Part shown: positions 1 to 9,794 of the stretch, piece after piece
Position numbering within the stretch: position 1 is the first letter of the stretch
Layout: each line of letters begins with the position of its first letter
Source of the DNA: Rhizobacter sp.
GTDB taxonomy: Bacteria > Pseudomonadota > Gammaproteobacteria > Burkholderiales > Burkholderiaceae_C
NCBI GenBank assembly: GCA_023954175.1
Contig: JAMLIM010000042.1
Span: forward strand, 1-32,009
Reading direction: 5' to 3'
Length of the DNA: 32,009 bases
Made by a program: the position numbers and the translations under genes
Notes under the pieces: model-generated
Told to the model about the DNA's origin: nothing
The model's database searches: none
The model's input: the letters and a program-made list of their open reading frames with translations, nothing else

Positions 1-768
1 GAGGCCGCGGTTGCGGAAGAACTCGGCCCGCACGTAGTCGGACAGGCCGATCCAGCCGAACAGCGACAAGAGCACGAGCAGCAGCAGGAGCGACGGCTCG
101 AAGATCGACGCGAAGATGATCAGCAGGTAGAGCTCGGGGATCGAGCTCCAGATCTCGATCAGCCGTTGCAGCGTGAGGTCGATCCGCCCGCCGAAGTAGC
201 CCTGGATCGCGCCGGCGACGATGCCGATCGCGGTGCCGATCGCGGCGAGCGCGAGCGCGAACAGGATGCTGACGCGAAAGCCGTACAGCAGCCGCGCGAC
301 CATGTCCTGCCCCAGACTGTCGGTGCCGAGCCAGTTCTTCGCGCTCGGCGGCGCCGGATTGGCTTCCTTCTGGAAGTAGTCGGTCGATGTCGCCGAGTGC
401 GGGTTGATCGTGTCGAGCTTCCAGTTGCCGGGCTTGGCGAACTGCTCGGCGATGAACGGGTCCTTCCAGTCGGTGGGGGTCTTGAAGTCCCCGCCGTAGG
501 CTGTCTCGGGCGGGTTGTTGAACACCGGAAAGGTCCACTGCCCGTCGTAGCGCGCGACGAGCGGGCGGTCGTTGCTGATGACTTCGGCCAGTGCGCTCAG
601 GACGAGCAACCCGACCATGATCCACAGCGACCAGGTGCCGATCCGGTTGCGGCGGAAGCGTGCCCAGGCGCGCTGGTTCGGCGACATCGGCTTGGCGCGC
701 ATCGCCGCGCTTGACGGTGCCGTGTCGGTGACTTCCGCGGCCGAGGGGGTGATGGCGAGCTCCGTCAT
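1..768 (-). CDS. yejE: YejE-type oligopeptide ABC transporter permease (C-terminus outside window)
   Basis: Inner-membrane permease of a Yej-type importer, which in enterobacteria takes up oligopeptides and microcin C. The 256 codons visible start at ATG 768. They show a cytoplasmic N-terminus with SPNQRAWARFRRNRIG, a first membrane segment (WSLWIMVGLLVLSALAEV), a long periplasmic loop with YGGDFKTPTDWKDPFI, then the transmembrane domain, including LYLLIIFASIFEPSLLLLL and FGWIGLSDYVRAEFF. E. coli YejE is about 340 residues, so roughly 85 residues lie left of the window. The start overlaps the stop of the upstream permease gene in an ATGA, so translation is probably coupled. The ATPase gene yejF would be expected next, beyond the left edge. 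Family assignment is firm; the substrate is inferred. Confidence 0.93.
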   Translation of the reverse strand, partial: MTELAITPSAAEVTDTAPSSAAMRAKPMSPNQRAWARFRRNRIGTWSLWIMVGLLVLSALAEVISNDRPLVARYDGQWTFPVFNNPPETAYGGDFKTPTDWKDPFIAEQFAKPGNWKLDTINPHSATSTDYFQKEANPAPPSAKNWLGTDSLGQDMVARLLYGFRVSILFALALAAIGTAIGIVAGAIQGYFGGRIDLTLQRLIEIWSSIPELYLLIIFASIFEPSLLLLLVLLSLFGWIGLSDYVRAEFFRNRGL

Positions 769-1802
769 TTCGCGACACTCCCGAATTGAACGCGGCGGTC
801 GACGACCACGTAGAGCAGATCGGACACGAGTTTCACGACGAGGCCGATCAGGGTGAACAGGAAGAGGGACCCGAGCACGACCGGGTAGTCACGCCGCACG
901 ATCGACTCATACGAGAGCAGCCCCAGGCCGTCGAGCGAGAAGAGCGTCTCGATCAGCAGCGAGCCGCCGAAGAAGGCGAACACGAAGGCCGCCGGAAAGC
1001 CGGTGACGAGCGGGATCAGCGCGTTGCGAAACACGTGCTTCCACAACACCCGGTCCTGCGACAGGCCCTTCGCGCGCGCGACGAGGACGTACTGCTTGCG
1101 CAACTCCTCGATGAAGGTGTTCTTCGTCAGCAGCGTCACCGTCGCGAAGCCGCCGATCACGTAGCAGATCATCGGCAGCGTCAGGTGCCAGAAGTAGTCG
1201 GCGATGCGCGCCGGCCAGGAAAGCTGCTCCCAGTTGTCCGAGGTGAGCCCGCGCAGCGGGAAGAGCTCCCAGAAGCTGCCGCCGGCGAACAGCACGATCA
1301 GGAACACGCCGAGCACGAAGCCCGGAATCGCGAAGCCGATCAGCACCAAGAGCGTCGTCGCGACGTCGAAGCGCGAGCCTTCGCGCACCGCCTTCGCGAT
1401 GCCGAGCGGGATCGAGATCAGATAGGTCAGCAGGAACGCCCACAGGCCGAGGCTGATCGACACCGGCAGCTTCTCCTTGATCAGCTGCCAGACGTCCTTG
1501 TTGTGCAGAAAGCTGCGCCCGAGGTCGAAGCGCGCGAAGTTCGAGAGCATCTCGACATAGCGCACCTCGACCGGCTTGTCGAAGCCGTAGAGCTTCTTCA
1601 GTTCGGCGAGCTGCTTGGCGTCGCTGTCGCGCCCGGCCTTGTAGGCCGAGCCTTCGCCGCCGCCGGGGCCCATGCGCGCCTCGGCCATCAGCTGCTCGAT
1701 TGGCCCGCCCGGGACGAACTGGACGACGATGAAGGTGACGGTCAGCACACCGAGCAGCGTCGGCACCATCAGCAGCAGGCGTTTGAGGATGTAGCTCAGC
1801 AT
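765..1802 (-). CDS. yejB: YejB-type oligopeptide ABC transporter permease
   Basis: First permease subunit of the Yej importer, 345 residues. It begins with the DppB/OppB-type N-terminus (MLSYILKRLLLMVPTLLGV), followed by a periplasmic loop with a Gly-rich stretch (MGPGGGEGS), then DLGRSF and about five further membrane segments. The ATPase-contacting EAA loop is visible near residues 243-265 (ARAKGLSQDRVLWKHVFRNA). A strong Shine-Dalgarno sequence (GAGGAG) lies about 8 nt before ATG 1802, and only 22 nt separate it from the binding-protein stop. It overlaps yejE by 4 nt. One operon with both upstream binding proteins is the simplest reading. Confidence 0.95.
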   Translation of the reverse strand: MLSYILKRLLLMVPTLLGVLTVTFIVVQFVPGGPIEQLMAEARMGPGGGEGSAYKAGRDSDAKQLAELKKLYGFDKPVEVRYVEMLSNFARFDLGRSFLHNKDVWQLIKEKLPVSISLGLWAFLLTYLISIPLGIAKAVREGSRFDVATTLLVLIGFAIPGFVLGVFLIVLFAGGSFWELFPLRGLTSDNWEQLSWPARIADYFWHLTLPMICYVIGGFATVTLLTKNTFIEELRKQYVLVARAKGLSQDRVLWKHVFRNALIPLVTGFPAAFVFAFFGGSLLIETLFSLDGLGLLSYESIVRRDYPVVLGSLFLFTLIGLVVKLVSDLLYVVVDRRVQFGSVAK

Positions 1803-1824
1803 CGTGTCGCTCCTCGAGTGAACA

Positions 1825-3819
1825 TCAGTGTTTCGCCGCGTCCTTGCTCCACCATGTGACGAGCGGCCAGGGCAGCTGCCAGTCGACGTCGGGCGGCAGG
1901 TCGGCGGTGAAGTACAGCGGCGGTCGCGCCGGCATGCCGAAGCGGTCCCAGTACGAAATCGGCTCGAAGTCGGCGTACAGCTCGGGTACCTGCCAGTAGC
2001 TCCACATCACGACCCGGTCGAGCGCACGGCTCGCATCGCGGAACTCGGCGAGTGTCTTCGCGTTGTTCATCGCCTCCAGCAGATGATCCACCGCCGCGCT
2101 CTTGGCGCCGCGGAAGTTGTTGTTGCCCTTCTCGTTGGCCGACTTGCTGCCGTAGAGCTGGATGTAGTCGGCCACCGACGGCAGCGCGAACGACGGTTCG
2201 ACGATCGTGATGACGTCGAAGTCGTATTCCTCGAGCCGCCGGCTGTAGAGCGCGAAGTCGACATTGCGCGTCTTCAGGCTGATGCCGAGCTTGTCGAGGT
2301 TGTGCTGCCAGGCCTTGATCCGCGCACCGACGGCGCCGTCTCCGGGGGCGAGGTACTCGAACTCGAAGGCTTCGCCCTTGGCGTTGCGCAGCCGGCCGTC
2401 GGCCGCCAGCTTCCAGCCTGCCGCTTCGAGCAGCGCGCGCGCCTTCAGCAGATTGCGCCGCAGCGCATGCACATCGCTGTCGGTGCGCGGGGCGACGAAG
2501 GCAGGCCCGAAGACCTCCTTCGGCAACTCCTTGCGAAATGGCTCGAGCAGCGCGAGCTCGCCCGCGCTCGGCAGGCCCTGCGCCGCGAACTCGGAGTTGT
2601 TGAAGACGCTGTTGGCGCGCTTGAACAGGTGGTAGCGGTTGTTCGTCTCGTAGTCGTAGGAGAGGCCGATCGCTTCGCGCACGCGGATGTCCTGGAAGAT
2701 CGGGCGGCGCACGTTCAGCTCGTAGGCCTGCATGCCCTGCCCGGTGCCGTAGGTGAAGGCCTTCTTGACGATGCGCCCGTCGTCCCATTTCGGCCCCTTG
2801 TGCTGGCGCATCCAGGTGCCCGCCCCATAGACGCGCACCAGATCGAATTCGCCCGCCTTGAAGGCTTCGGTGGCGACATCCTCGTCCTGGTAGTAGCGGT
2901 AGACGACGCGGTCGAAGTTGAAGAAGCCACGCCGCACCGGCAGGTCCTTCGCCCAGTAGTTCGGGTCGCGCCTGAACTCGATGCGTCGCCCCGAATCGGT
3001 CTTGGCGACCGTGTACGGGCCGCTCGTGATCGGCATCTCGTCGATGATTTCGTCGAAGCGCGTGTGCGTGCCGTCGGGCTTCAGACCCCACTTGTGCGAG
3101 AACACCGGCAGGCCGCCGATCTTGAACAGCGTGTCGCTGTTGCGCTCGGAAAGCTCGAAGCGGATCGTGCGCTCGTCGATCACTTTCGCCCCGCGCACGC
3201 CCGTGAGCGCCGAGCTGTAGGTCGGCGACGCATACTTGCCCGAGAGCGAGTCGAAGCTGTACTTCACGTCGGCCGCGGTCACCGGGTCGCCATTGCTGAA
3301 GCGCGCCTTCGGGTTCAGGCGAAACGTGATGGCGCTCTTGTCGGGCTCGATCTTCATCGCCTCGGCCAGCAGGCCGTACATCGTGCGCGGCTCGTCGGCG
3401 CCGATCACGGTCAACGGCTCGAACATGAAGATGCCCATGCCGGCCGGCGCGTTGCCGCGGATCGTGTAGTAGTTGTACTTGTCGAAGTTCTGGCGCCGGT
3501 CGGGGTTGCGCAGCTGCAGCGTGCCGCCCTTGGGGGCGTCCGGGTTCACGTAGTCGAAGTGCTTGAAGTCCGGGCCGTACTTCGGTGCGCCGAAAGCGGC
3601 GTAGGCGTGCACCCAGGGGGCCGGCGAGACAGCGGTCGCGGTTGTCGGAGTCAGTGTGGGCACCGATGCGGGCGCAACCGCCGAGCTTGCGGCCGGTGCC
3701 GACGACGAAGCGGATGCGGCCTGCGCCGCGCCCGCGCCGAATGCCATGCCCAGCAGCAGGGCCGCCGCCCATGCCCGCGGGTGCCGCGCGCGCGCCGCGT
3801 CAACGCGCTGCCGGATCAC
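1825..3819 (-). CDS. yejA: YejA-like periplasmic oligopeptide-binding protein, downstream tandem copy
   Basis: Family 5 extracellular solute-binding protein, 664 residues, expected to deliver peptides to YejBE in the periplasm. An export signal fits residues 1-35 (Arg-rich start, then AWAAALLLGMAFGAGAAQA), followed by a low-complexity Ser/Ala/Pro/Val/Thr linker to about residue 65. The mature domain shares many blocks with the upstream copy, such as AFGAPKYGPDFKHFDYVNP, RRGFFNFDRVVYRYYQD and GNNNFRGAKS. The start is a GTG at 3819 that overlaps the 3' end of the upstream paralogue by 20 nt; no in-frame start keeping a full signal peptide lies downstream. E. coli YejA is about 600 residues, so the extra length is mostly the linker. 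The duplication suggests two ligand ranges for one membrane channel. Confidence 0.9.
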   Translation of the reverse strand: MIRQRVDAARARHPRAWAAALLLGMAFGAGAAQAASASSSAPAASSAVAPASVPTLTPTTATAVSPAPWVHAYAAFGAPKYGPDFKHFDYVNPDAPKGGTLQLRNPDRRQNFDKYNYYTIRGNAPAGMGIFMFEPLTVIGADEPRTMYGLLAEAMKIEPDKSAITFRLNPKARFSNGDPVTAADVKYSFDSLSGKYASPTYSSALTGVRGAKVIDERTIRFELSERNSDTLFKIGGLPVFSHKWGLKPDGTHTRFDEIIDEMPITSGPYTVAKTDSGRRIEFRRDPNYWAKDLPVRRGFFNFDRVVYRYYQDEDVATEAFKAGEFDLVRVYGAGTWMRQHKGPKWDDGRIVKKAFTYGTGQGMQAYELNVRRPIFQDIRVREAIGLSYDYETNNRYHLFKRANSVFNNSEFAAQGLPSAGELALLEPFRKELPKEVFGPAFVAPRTDSDVHALRRNLLKARALLEAAGWKLAADGRLRNAKGEAFEFEYLAPGDGAVGARIKAWQHNLDKLGISLKTRNVDFALYSRRLEEYDFDVITIVEPSFALPSVADYIQLYGSKSANEKGNNNFRGAKSAAVDHLLEAMNNAKTLAEFRDASRALDRVVMWSYWQVPELYADFEPISYWDRFGMPARPPLYFTADLPPDVDWQLPWPLVTWWSKDAAKH

Positions 3820-5710
3820 GGATCCACCATGTCGTGATCGGCCACGCCGGCTGCAGGTCGAGCGCGCTGTCGATCGAGTAGTACTTCGGCATCACCTTCG
3901 GGCGGCCGAACTTGTCCCAGTAGCTCGTCGGCAGCTTCGAGAAGTACAGGTCCGGCACCTGCCAGTAGTTCCACATCACGACGCGGTCGAGCGCGCGGCT
4001 CGCGGTGCGCAGTTCGTCGATCGTCTTCGCGTTCGCCATCGCCTTGATCAGCGCGTCGACCGCCGGGCTCTTCACGCCGCGGAAGTTGTTGTTGCCCTTC
4101 TCGTCGGCCGATTTGCTGCCGTAGAGCTGCTCCATCACGGTCGGTTCGGGCAGCGTGAAGCGGCCCTCGACGATCGCGACCATGTCGTAGTCGTAGTTCT
4201 CCAGCCGCCGCCGGTAGAGCGCGAAGTCGACATTGCGCACCTTCATCGTGATGCCGAGCTTGGCGAGGTTGCCGACCCAGTCGCTCGCGCGCGTGCCTTC
4301 CGATGGCGTGAGGTACTCGAACTCGAAGGCCTCGCCCTTGGCATTGCGCAGCTTGCCATCAGGCGCGAGCTTCCAGCCAGCGGCTTCGAGCAGGGCGCGC
4401 GCCTTGAGCAGGTTGGCGCGCAACTTCGGCGCCTCGCCGTCGGTTCCCGGCGCGACGTAGGCGGGGCCGAAGACCTCGGGCGGCAACTCCTTGCGGAACG
4501 GTTCGAGCAGTTTCAGTTCCGCCTCGGACGGCAGCCCCTGCGCTGCAAACTCCGAGTTGTTGAACATGCTCGACGCCCGCGTGAACATCTTGTAGCGGTT
4601 GTTCGCCGTGTCCAGGTCATAGGTCAGGCCGATCGCCTCGCGCACGCGCCGGTCCTGGAAGATGGGCCGGCGCAGGTTGAGGTCGTAGGCCTGCATGTAC
4701 TGGCCGAAGCCGGTCTCGAACAGTTCCTTCTTGATGCGCCCGTCGTCCCACTTCGGGCCCTTGTGCTGGCGGTTCCAGGTGCGCGCGCCATAGACGCGCA
4801 CCATGTCGTACTCGCCCGCCTTGAACGCCTCGGTGGCGACGATGTCGTCCTGGTAATAGCGGTAGACGACGCGGTCGAAGTTGAAGAAGCCGCGCCGCAC
4901 CGGCAGGTCGCGCGCCCAGTAGTTCGGGTCGCGTTTGAACTCGATGCGCCGGCCCATGTCGACCGCGCCGATCGTGTACGGGCCGCTCGTGATCGGCATC
5001 TCGTCGACGATCTCGTCGAAGCGCTTGTGCTTGCCGTCGGGCAGCAGGCCCCACTTGTGCGAGAAGATGTAGAGATTGGTGCCGATCGCGAACAGCGTAT
5101 CCGTGCTCGGCGTCTTCAGGTCGAAGCGGATCGTGCGATCGTCCAGCACGGTCGCCGAGACGCCGTCGAACAGCGACTGATACCCCGGCGCCGCGTATTT
5201 GCCGGAAAGCGAATCGAAGCTGTACTTCACGTCCTTCGCCAGCACCGGATCGCCGTTCGCGAAGCGCGCCTTCGGGTCGAGGCGGAATGTGATCGATGAC
5301 TTGTCGGGCGCGACCTTCATCTCCTCGGCGAGCAGCCCGTACATCGTCTGCGGCTCGTCGCCGGAAAGAATGGCGAGCGTTTCGAACATGAAGATCACGA
5401 GGCCGGCCGGCGCATTGCCGCGCGTCGTGAAGTAGTTGAATTTGTCGAAGCTGGTGCGCCGGTCCGGGTTCTTCAGCTGCAGCGTGCCACCCTTGGGCGC
5501 CTGCGGATTGACGTACTCGAAGTGGTCGAAGTCCGGCCCGTACTTCGGCGCGCCGTAGGAGGCATAGGCATGCACCCAAGCGGTGTCAGTTTGCGCGGCG
5601 GAAGCTGCGCCCGCCGGTGGCGCTGCGGCGCCGGCGGATGCGGGCGCGAAAGTCGACGCTGCCATCGCGAGCAGGCAGGCCAGCAATCCGCGATGCAGCA
5701 GGGAGCTCAT
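3800..5710 (-). CDS. yejA: YejA-like periplasmic oligopeptide-binding protein, upstream tandem copy
   Basis: First gene of the yej operon in this window, 636 residues. The signal peptide is clear at residues 1-29 (MSSLLHRGLLACLLAMAAS, then Ala-rich to the likely cleavage site). It has the same architecture as the following gene: ASYGAPKYGPDFDHFEYVNP, RGNAPAGLVIFMFETL, SGPYTIG, RRGFFNFDRVVYRYYQD and GNNNFRGVKS. The two copies diverge in short loops and in the C-terminal region. ATG 5710 has no strong Shine-Dalgarno sequence. The promoter should lie in the 105-nt gap 5711-5815, but I cannot place it. Substrate is not deducible; family knowledge points to oligopeptides. Confidence 0.92.
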   Translation of the reverse strand: MSSLLHRGLLACLLAMAASTFAPASAGAAAPPAGAASAAQTDTAWVHAYASYGAPKYGPDFDHFEYVNPQAPKGGTLQLKNPDRRTSFDKFNYFTTRGNAPAGLVIFMFETLAILSGDEPQTMYGLLAEEMKVAPDKSSITFRLDPKARFANGDPVLAKDVKYSFDSLSGKYAAPGYQSLFDGVSATVLDDRTIRFDLKTPSTDTLFAIGTNLYIFSHKWGLLPDGKHKRFDEIVDEMPITSGPYTIGAVDMGRRIEFKRDPNYWARDLPVRRGFFNFDRVVYRYYQDDIVATEAFKAGEYDMVRVYGARTWNRQHKGPKWDDGRIKKELFETGFGQYMQAYDLNLRRPIFQDRRVREAIGLTYDLDTANNRYKMFTRASSMFNNSEFAAQGLPSEAELKLLEPFRKELPPEVFGPAYVAPGTDGEAPKLRANLLKARALLEAAGWKLAPDGKLRNAKGEAFEFEYLTPSEGTRASDWVGNLAKLGITMKVRNVDFALYRRRLENYDYDMVAIVEGRFTLPEPTVMEQLYGSKSADEKGNNNFRGVKSPAVDALIKAMANAKTIDELRTASRALDRVVMWNYWQVPDLYFSKLPTSYWDKFGRPKVMPKYYSIDSALDLQPAWPITTWWIRDPAAR

Positions 5711-5815
5711 GTCCGGTGGGCGCGCAAGCGTCTTCTCATGCGCCGGGATTCTAGGAGCCGCCTCGTGCGGCGGCCCCCCGCACTGACCCTGGGGCGTGCG
5801 GCACGTGGGACGGCG

Positions 5816-6196
5816 TCAGGCGCTTTCGGGCGTTGCGAGCAGCCGTTTGAGCTCACCGCTCGCGATCAGGGCCTGCAGGTCGTTGGCGCCGCCGACGAGC
5901 ACGCCCTTGACGAACACCATCGGGAAGGTCGGCCAGCCGGTCCACATCTTCAGCGCGTTGCGCAGCCGCCAATGATTCAGGTAGCTGCCGTATTCGAGGT
6001 AGTGGTGCGTGAGCCCGGCGGCGGACAGCATCCGGCGCGCGCGCCGGCAGTGCGGGTTGCCCGCCATGCCGACGACGAGCACCGGGTTGGACGCTGCCGC
6101 CGAGCGCACGTTGTGCACGATGTCGGCATGCAGGTTCGCGACCTTGTCGCGGATCGCGGGGTGGATCTGGTCTTCTTCGAGGATGGGGCGGGGCAT
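5816..6196 (-). CDS. Glutaredoxin-like protein lacking the first active-site cysteine
   Basis: Small cytosolic thioredoxin-fold protein of 126 residues. The C-terminal half is clearly glutaredoxin-like: TGWPTFPMVFVKGVLVGGAN (residues 85-104) carries the cis-Pro and the glutathione-site GG of monothiol-type glutaredoxins. The active-site position reads N47-P48-H49-C50, so the usual nucleophilic first Cys is Asn. C50, at the second position, is the only cysteine in the protein. A redox role through the classic CxxC mechanism is therefore doubtful; glutathione or iron-sulfur cluster binding, or a regulatory role, is possible but unproven. The start has an AGGAA Shine-Dalgarno about 8 nt upstream. 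It stands alone between the yej operon and the toxin-antitoxin pair. Confidence 0.8.
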   Translation of the reverse strand: MPRPILEEDQIHPAIRDKVANLHADIVHNVRSAAASNPVLVVGMAGNPHCRRARRMLSAAGLTHHYLEYGSYLNHWRLRNALKMWTGWPTFPMVFVKGVLVGGANDLQALIASGELKRLLATPESA

Positions 6197-6277
6197 GAAG
6201 GTTCCTGGAGTTCCAATGGGTGCGAGCGTAGCCGACCTGGCGCGGGGCGCTTGCCGAGCGGCGGGGCCCCGGCCCGG

Positions 6278-6805
6278 TCAACGCAGCACGTTGATCAGCG
6301 GCTTGCCGGCCTTGTCGCGATAGATGTCAAAGTCGGCATCTATCGTCAACACATGGCGAATGCGCAATCGCGATGCGGCCTCGGCGACCGACGCGTCGGC
6401 AAGGTCGAACGGCAGATCGGCAAACCGCTCGCTGATGCGCAGCACCTCCGTCAGCGAGCCCGGCGCGGCGCCGTCGAGCGCGATGCCGCCGCGCTGCGCC
6501 CAGCGCAGGAAGTCGAGTGCGCAGTCGTTGGCGATGCGGCGGGCGAGCAGCGCGCAGACTTCGGTGGCCACCGGCCAGGTGCTGAGCAGCGTAGCAGCGG
6601 GGTTCGCCTCCAGCCAGGCCAGCACCGGCGCGTGCCAATCGTCCGCCGCGTTGAAGAGCGCGATCAACGGCCCGCTGTCGACGACTACCGGCCCCGCGTG
6701 TGCCAGGCGGTAGCGCGCCGACGGTTCGCGGGCGGCCGCCGCAGGACGCGCTGCCGGCGTGGCCGCGGAACGCGCTACGGCCGCGCTGGATGCTTGGCGG
6801 CCCAT
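6278..6805 (-). CDS. PIN-domain ribonuclease toxin (VapC-like)
   Basis: Likely toxin of a type II toxin-antitoxin pair. A PIN domain spans residues 40-175 with the acidic residues in order: D43 in VVVDSGPLIALF, E82 in ATEVCALLARR, D137 in LPFDLADAS, and D156 in LTIDADFD. Such domains cleave RNA with metal ions. The only ATG in a sensible place (6805) overlaps the antitoxin gene by 31 nt and gives an unusual Ala/Arg-rich extension of about 38 residues before the domain; no GTG or TTG start lies nearer. The extension could be real, or initiation could use a rarer codon closer to the domain. The 175-residue length exceeds the usual 130-140 of VapC. The RNA target cannot be read from sequence. 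Confidence 0.85.
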   Translation of the reverse strand: MGRQASSAAVARSAATPAARPAAAAREPSARYRLAHAGPVVVDSGPLIALFNAADDWHAPVLAWLEANPAATLLSTWPVATEVCALLARRIANDCALDFLRWAQRGGIALDGAAPGSLTEVLRISERFADLPFDLADASVAEAASRLRIRHVLTIDADFDIYRDKAGKPLINVLR

Positions 6806-7035
6806 GCGTCGGCGAGCAGCGACTTGCGCCGTGCTGCAAGTTCAGGCGCGCCACGGTGGCGGCCGAACAGGTCGGCGCCCAGCGCATGGGCCGAGGGCGC
6901 CGGGGCGTCGCGCGGCGCGTTCAGGTAGGCGAGTAGCGCCTGGCGGATCACATCGCTGGTGGTCGCGCCACTGGCTGCGGCGCGTTGGCGCAATTGCTCT
7001 TCGAGCATCGCATCAAGCTTGACGGTGACGGTCAT
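6775..7035 (-). CDS. Ribbon-helix-helix antitoxin (VapB/CopG-like)
   Basis: 86-residue partner of the downstream PIN toxin. Residues 1-40 fit a ribbon-helix-helix DNA-binding domain (MTVTVKLDAMLEEQLRQRAA, then SGATTSDVIRQALLAYL). The C-terminal half (residues 45-86, with DLFGRHRG and RRKSLLADAWAAKHP) resembles the toxin-wrapping tail of such antitoxins. The gene comes first and overlaps the toxin by 31 nt, the usual order for translational coupling and autoregulation. A perfect inverted repeat 26 nt upstream of the start is a candidate autoregulatory operator. ATG 7035 has only a weak GAGAA Shine-Dalgarno. Confidence 0.85.
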   Translation of the reverse strand: MTVTVKLDAMLEEQLRQRAAASGATTSDVIRQALLAYLNAPRDAPAPSAHALGADLFGRHRGAPELAARRKSLLADAWAAKHPARP

Positions 7036-7060
7036 GTTCTCGCGCGCGGTTCAGTTCAGA

Positions 7061-7077
7061 TAATACGCAGTGTATTA
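7061..7077. promoter_or_regulatory. Candidate operator of the toxin-antitoxin operon
   Basis: Perfect inverted repeat TAATAC-GCAGT-GTATTA (6-bp arms, 5-bp spacer), AT-rich in a very GC-rich setting, just upstream of the antitoxin start. On the minus strand a plausible promoter overlaps it: TTGACG at 7098-7093, 18 nt, then TACACT at 7074-7069; TATTAT at 7065-7060 is an alternative -10. Ribbon-helix-helix antitoxins typically repress by binding such palindromes; assignment to this antitoxin is inference. Confidence 0.5.
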
Positions 7078-7094
7078 CCTACCCGCTTGTCGCG

Positions 7095-8723
<1,629 letters not shown>

Positions 8724-8858
8724 GGGGAGCGCGGGGGCGTGCGACGGCCCGCTGCGTGCAAAGCCGCGATTATCCGCGCCGGGCAGTGCGCGGGTGGCCT
8801 CGGGAAGGCGCCTCCGGCAATGCGGCGCCTCGGCGCGGTGCGGTGGCACACTGCCGCG

Positions 8859-9740
8859 ATGCCCGAGCAGCCCGACATCACCGTCTACGTCGAGCGATTG
8901 CAGGACAAGCTCGCCGGCGCGACGCTGCGTCGCTTGCGCTTGCTCAATCCCTTCCTGCTGCGCACCGCGCTGCCGCCGATCGCCGCGATCGAGAACCGCA
9001 CGGTGGCGGGTGTCGAGCGGCTCGGCAAGCGCGTCGTGCTCGCGTTTGACGGCGGCCTGCTGCTCGTCGTGCACCTGATGATCGCCGGCCGCCTGCGCTG
9101 GCTTGCGGCGGGCGCCAGGTTGCCGGGCCGGAACGCGCTCGCCGTCTTCGAATTCGACGCCGGCACGCTCGTGCTGACCGAGGCCGGCACGACGCGGCGC
9201 GCATCGCTGCATCTGCTCGCCGACCGCGGCGCGCTCGCCGCGATGGATCCGGGCGGCCTGGATCTGTTCGCCATCGACCTCGCAGCGTTTGCGGCGCGCC
9301 TCGTCGCCGAGAACCACACGCTCAAACGCGCGCTGACCGACCCGCATCTCTTCAGCGGCATCGGCAACGCCTACTCCGACGAGATCCTGCACCGCGCCCG
9401 GTTGTCGCCGCTCGCGCTGACGCGTTCGCTCGACGCCGCCGGGCGCCTGCGCCTGTTCGATGCCGCCCGGGCGGTGCTCACCGAATGGACCGATCGCCTG
9501 CGCGCAGAGGCCGGCGACTGGCCCGCCACTGTCACCGCCTTTCGCCCCGGCATGGCGGTGCACGGGCGCTTCGGCGAGCCCTGCCCGGTGTGCGGCGCGC
9601 CGGTGCAGCGCATCGTCTATGCGGAGAACGAAACGAACTACTGCGCGCGCTGCCAGACCGGCGGCAAGCTGCTCGCCGATCGCAGCCTGTCGCGTCTGCT
9701 CAAGGCGAGCTGGCCGCGCAACATCGACGAGCTGGGCTGA
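8859..9740 (+). CDS. Fpg/Nei-family DNA glycosylase
   Basis: Base-excision repair enzyme of the formamidopyrimidine-DNA glycosylase family, 293 residues. The N-terminus MPEQPDITVYVE keeps the catalytic Pro (residue 2, N-terminal after Met removal) and Glu3. A Lys in LGKRVVLAF matches the conserved beta-turn lysine. The helix-two-turn-helix region reads LFSGIGNAYSDEILHRARLSP. The C-terminal zinc finger has CPVC...CARC followed by QTGGKLLADRSLSRLL. It departs from classic MutM (MPELPEVE start, GRxTFFC finger), so this may be a lineage-specific paralogue; the lesion preference is unknown. The frame is open much further upstream, antisense to prfC; ATG 8859 is the only start giving the catalytic Pro. 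Confidence 0.9.
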   Translation: MPEQPDITVYVERLQDKLAGATLRRLRLLNPFLLRTALPPIAAIENRTVAGVERLGKRVVLAFDGGLLLVVHLMIAGRLRWLAAGARLPGRNALAVFEFDAGTLVLTEAGTTRRASLHLLADRGALAAMDPGGLDLFAIDLAAFAARLVAENHTLKRALTDPHLFSGIGNAYSDEILHRARLSPLALTRSLDAAGRLRLFDAARAVLTEWTDRLRAEAGDWPATVTAFRPGMAVHGRFGEPCPVCGAPVQRIVYAENETNYCARCQTGGKLLADRSLSRLLKASWPRNIDELG

Positions 9741-9794
9741 CCCTCGGCCGAGCCAGGCGGCTTCGCTGCGCCCGTCGCGCCTGCGTGTCGCCGC

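Noticed and set aside
5757-5774. Possible terminator hairpin GCCGCC/GGCGGC after the glutaredoxin-like gene
   Set aside because: The stem is only 6 bp and no T tract follows; such short GC palindromes are common in this genome.
8724-9563. N-terminal extension of prfC of about 280 codons
   Set aside because: It is antisense to the DNA glycosylase gene, low in complexity, and precedes the normal RF3 start at 8723.
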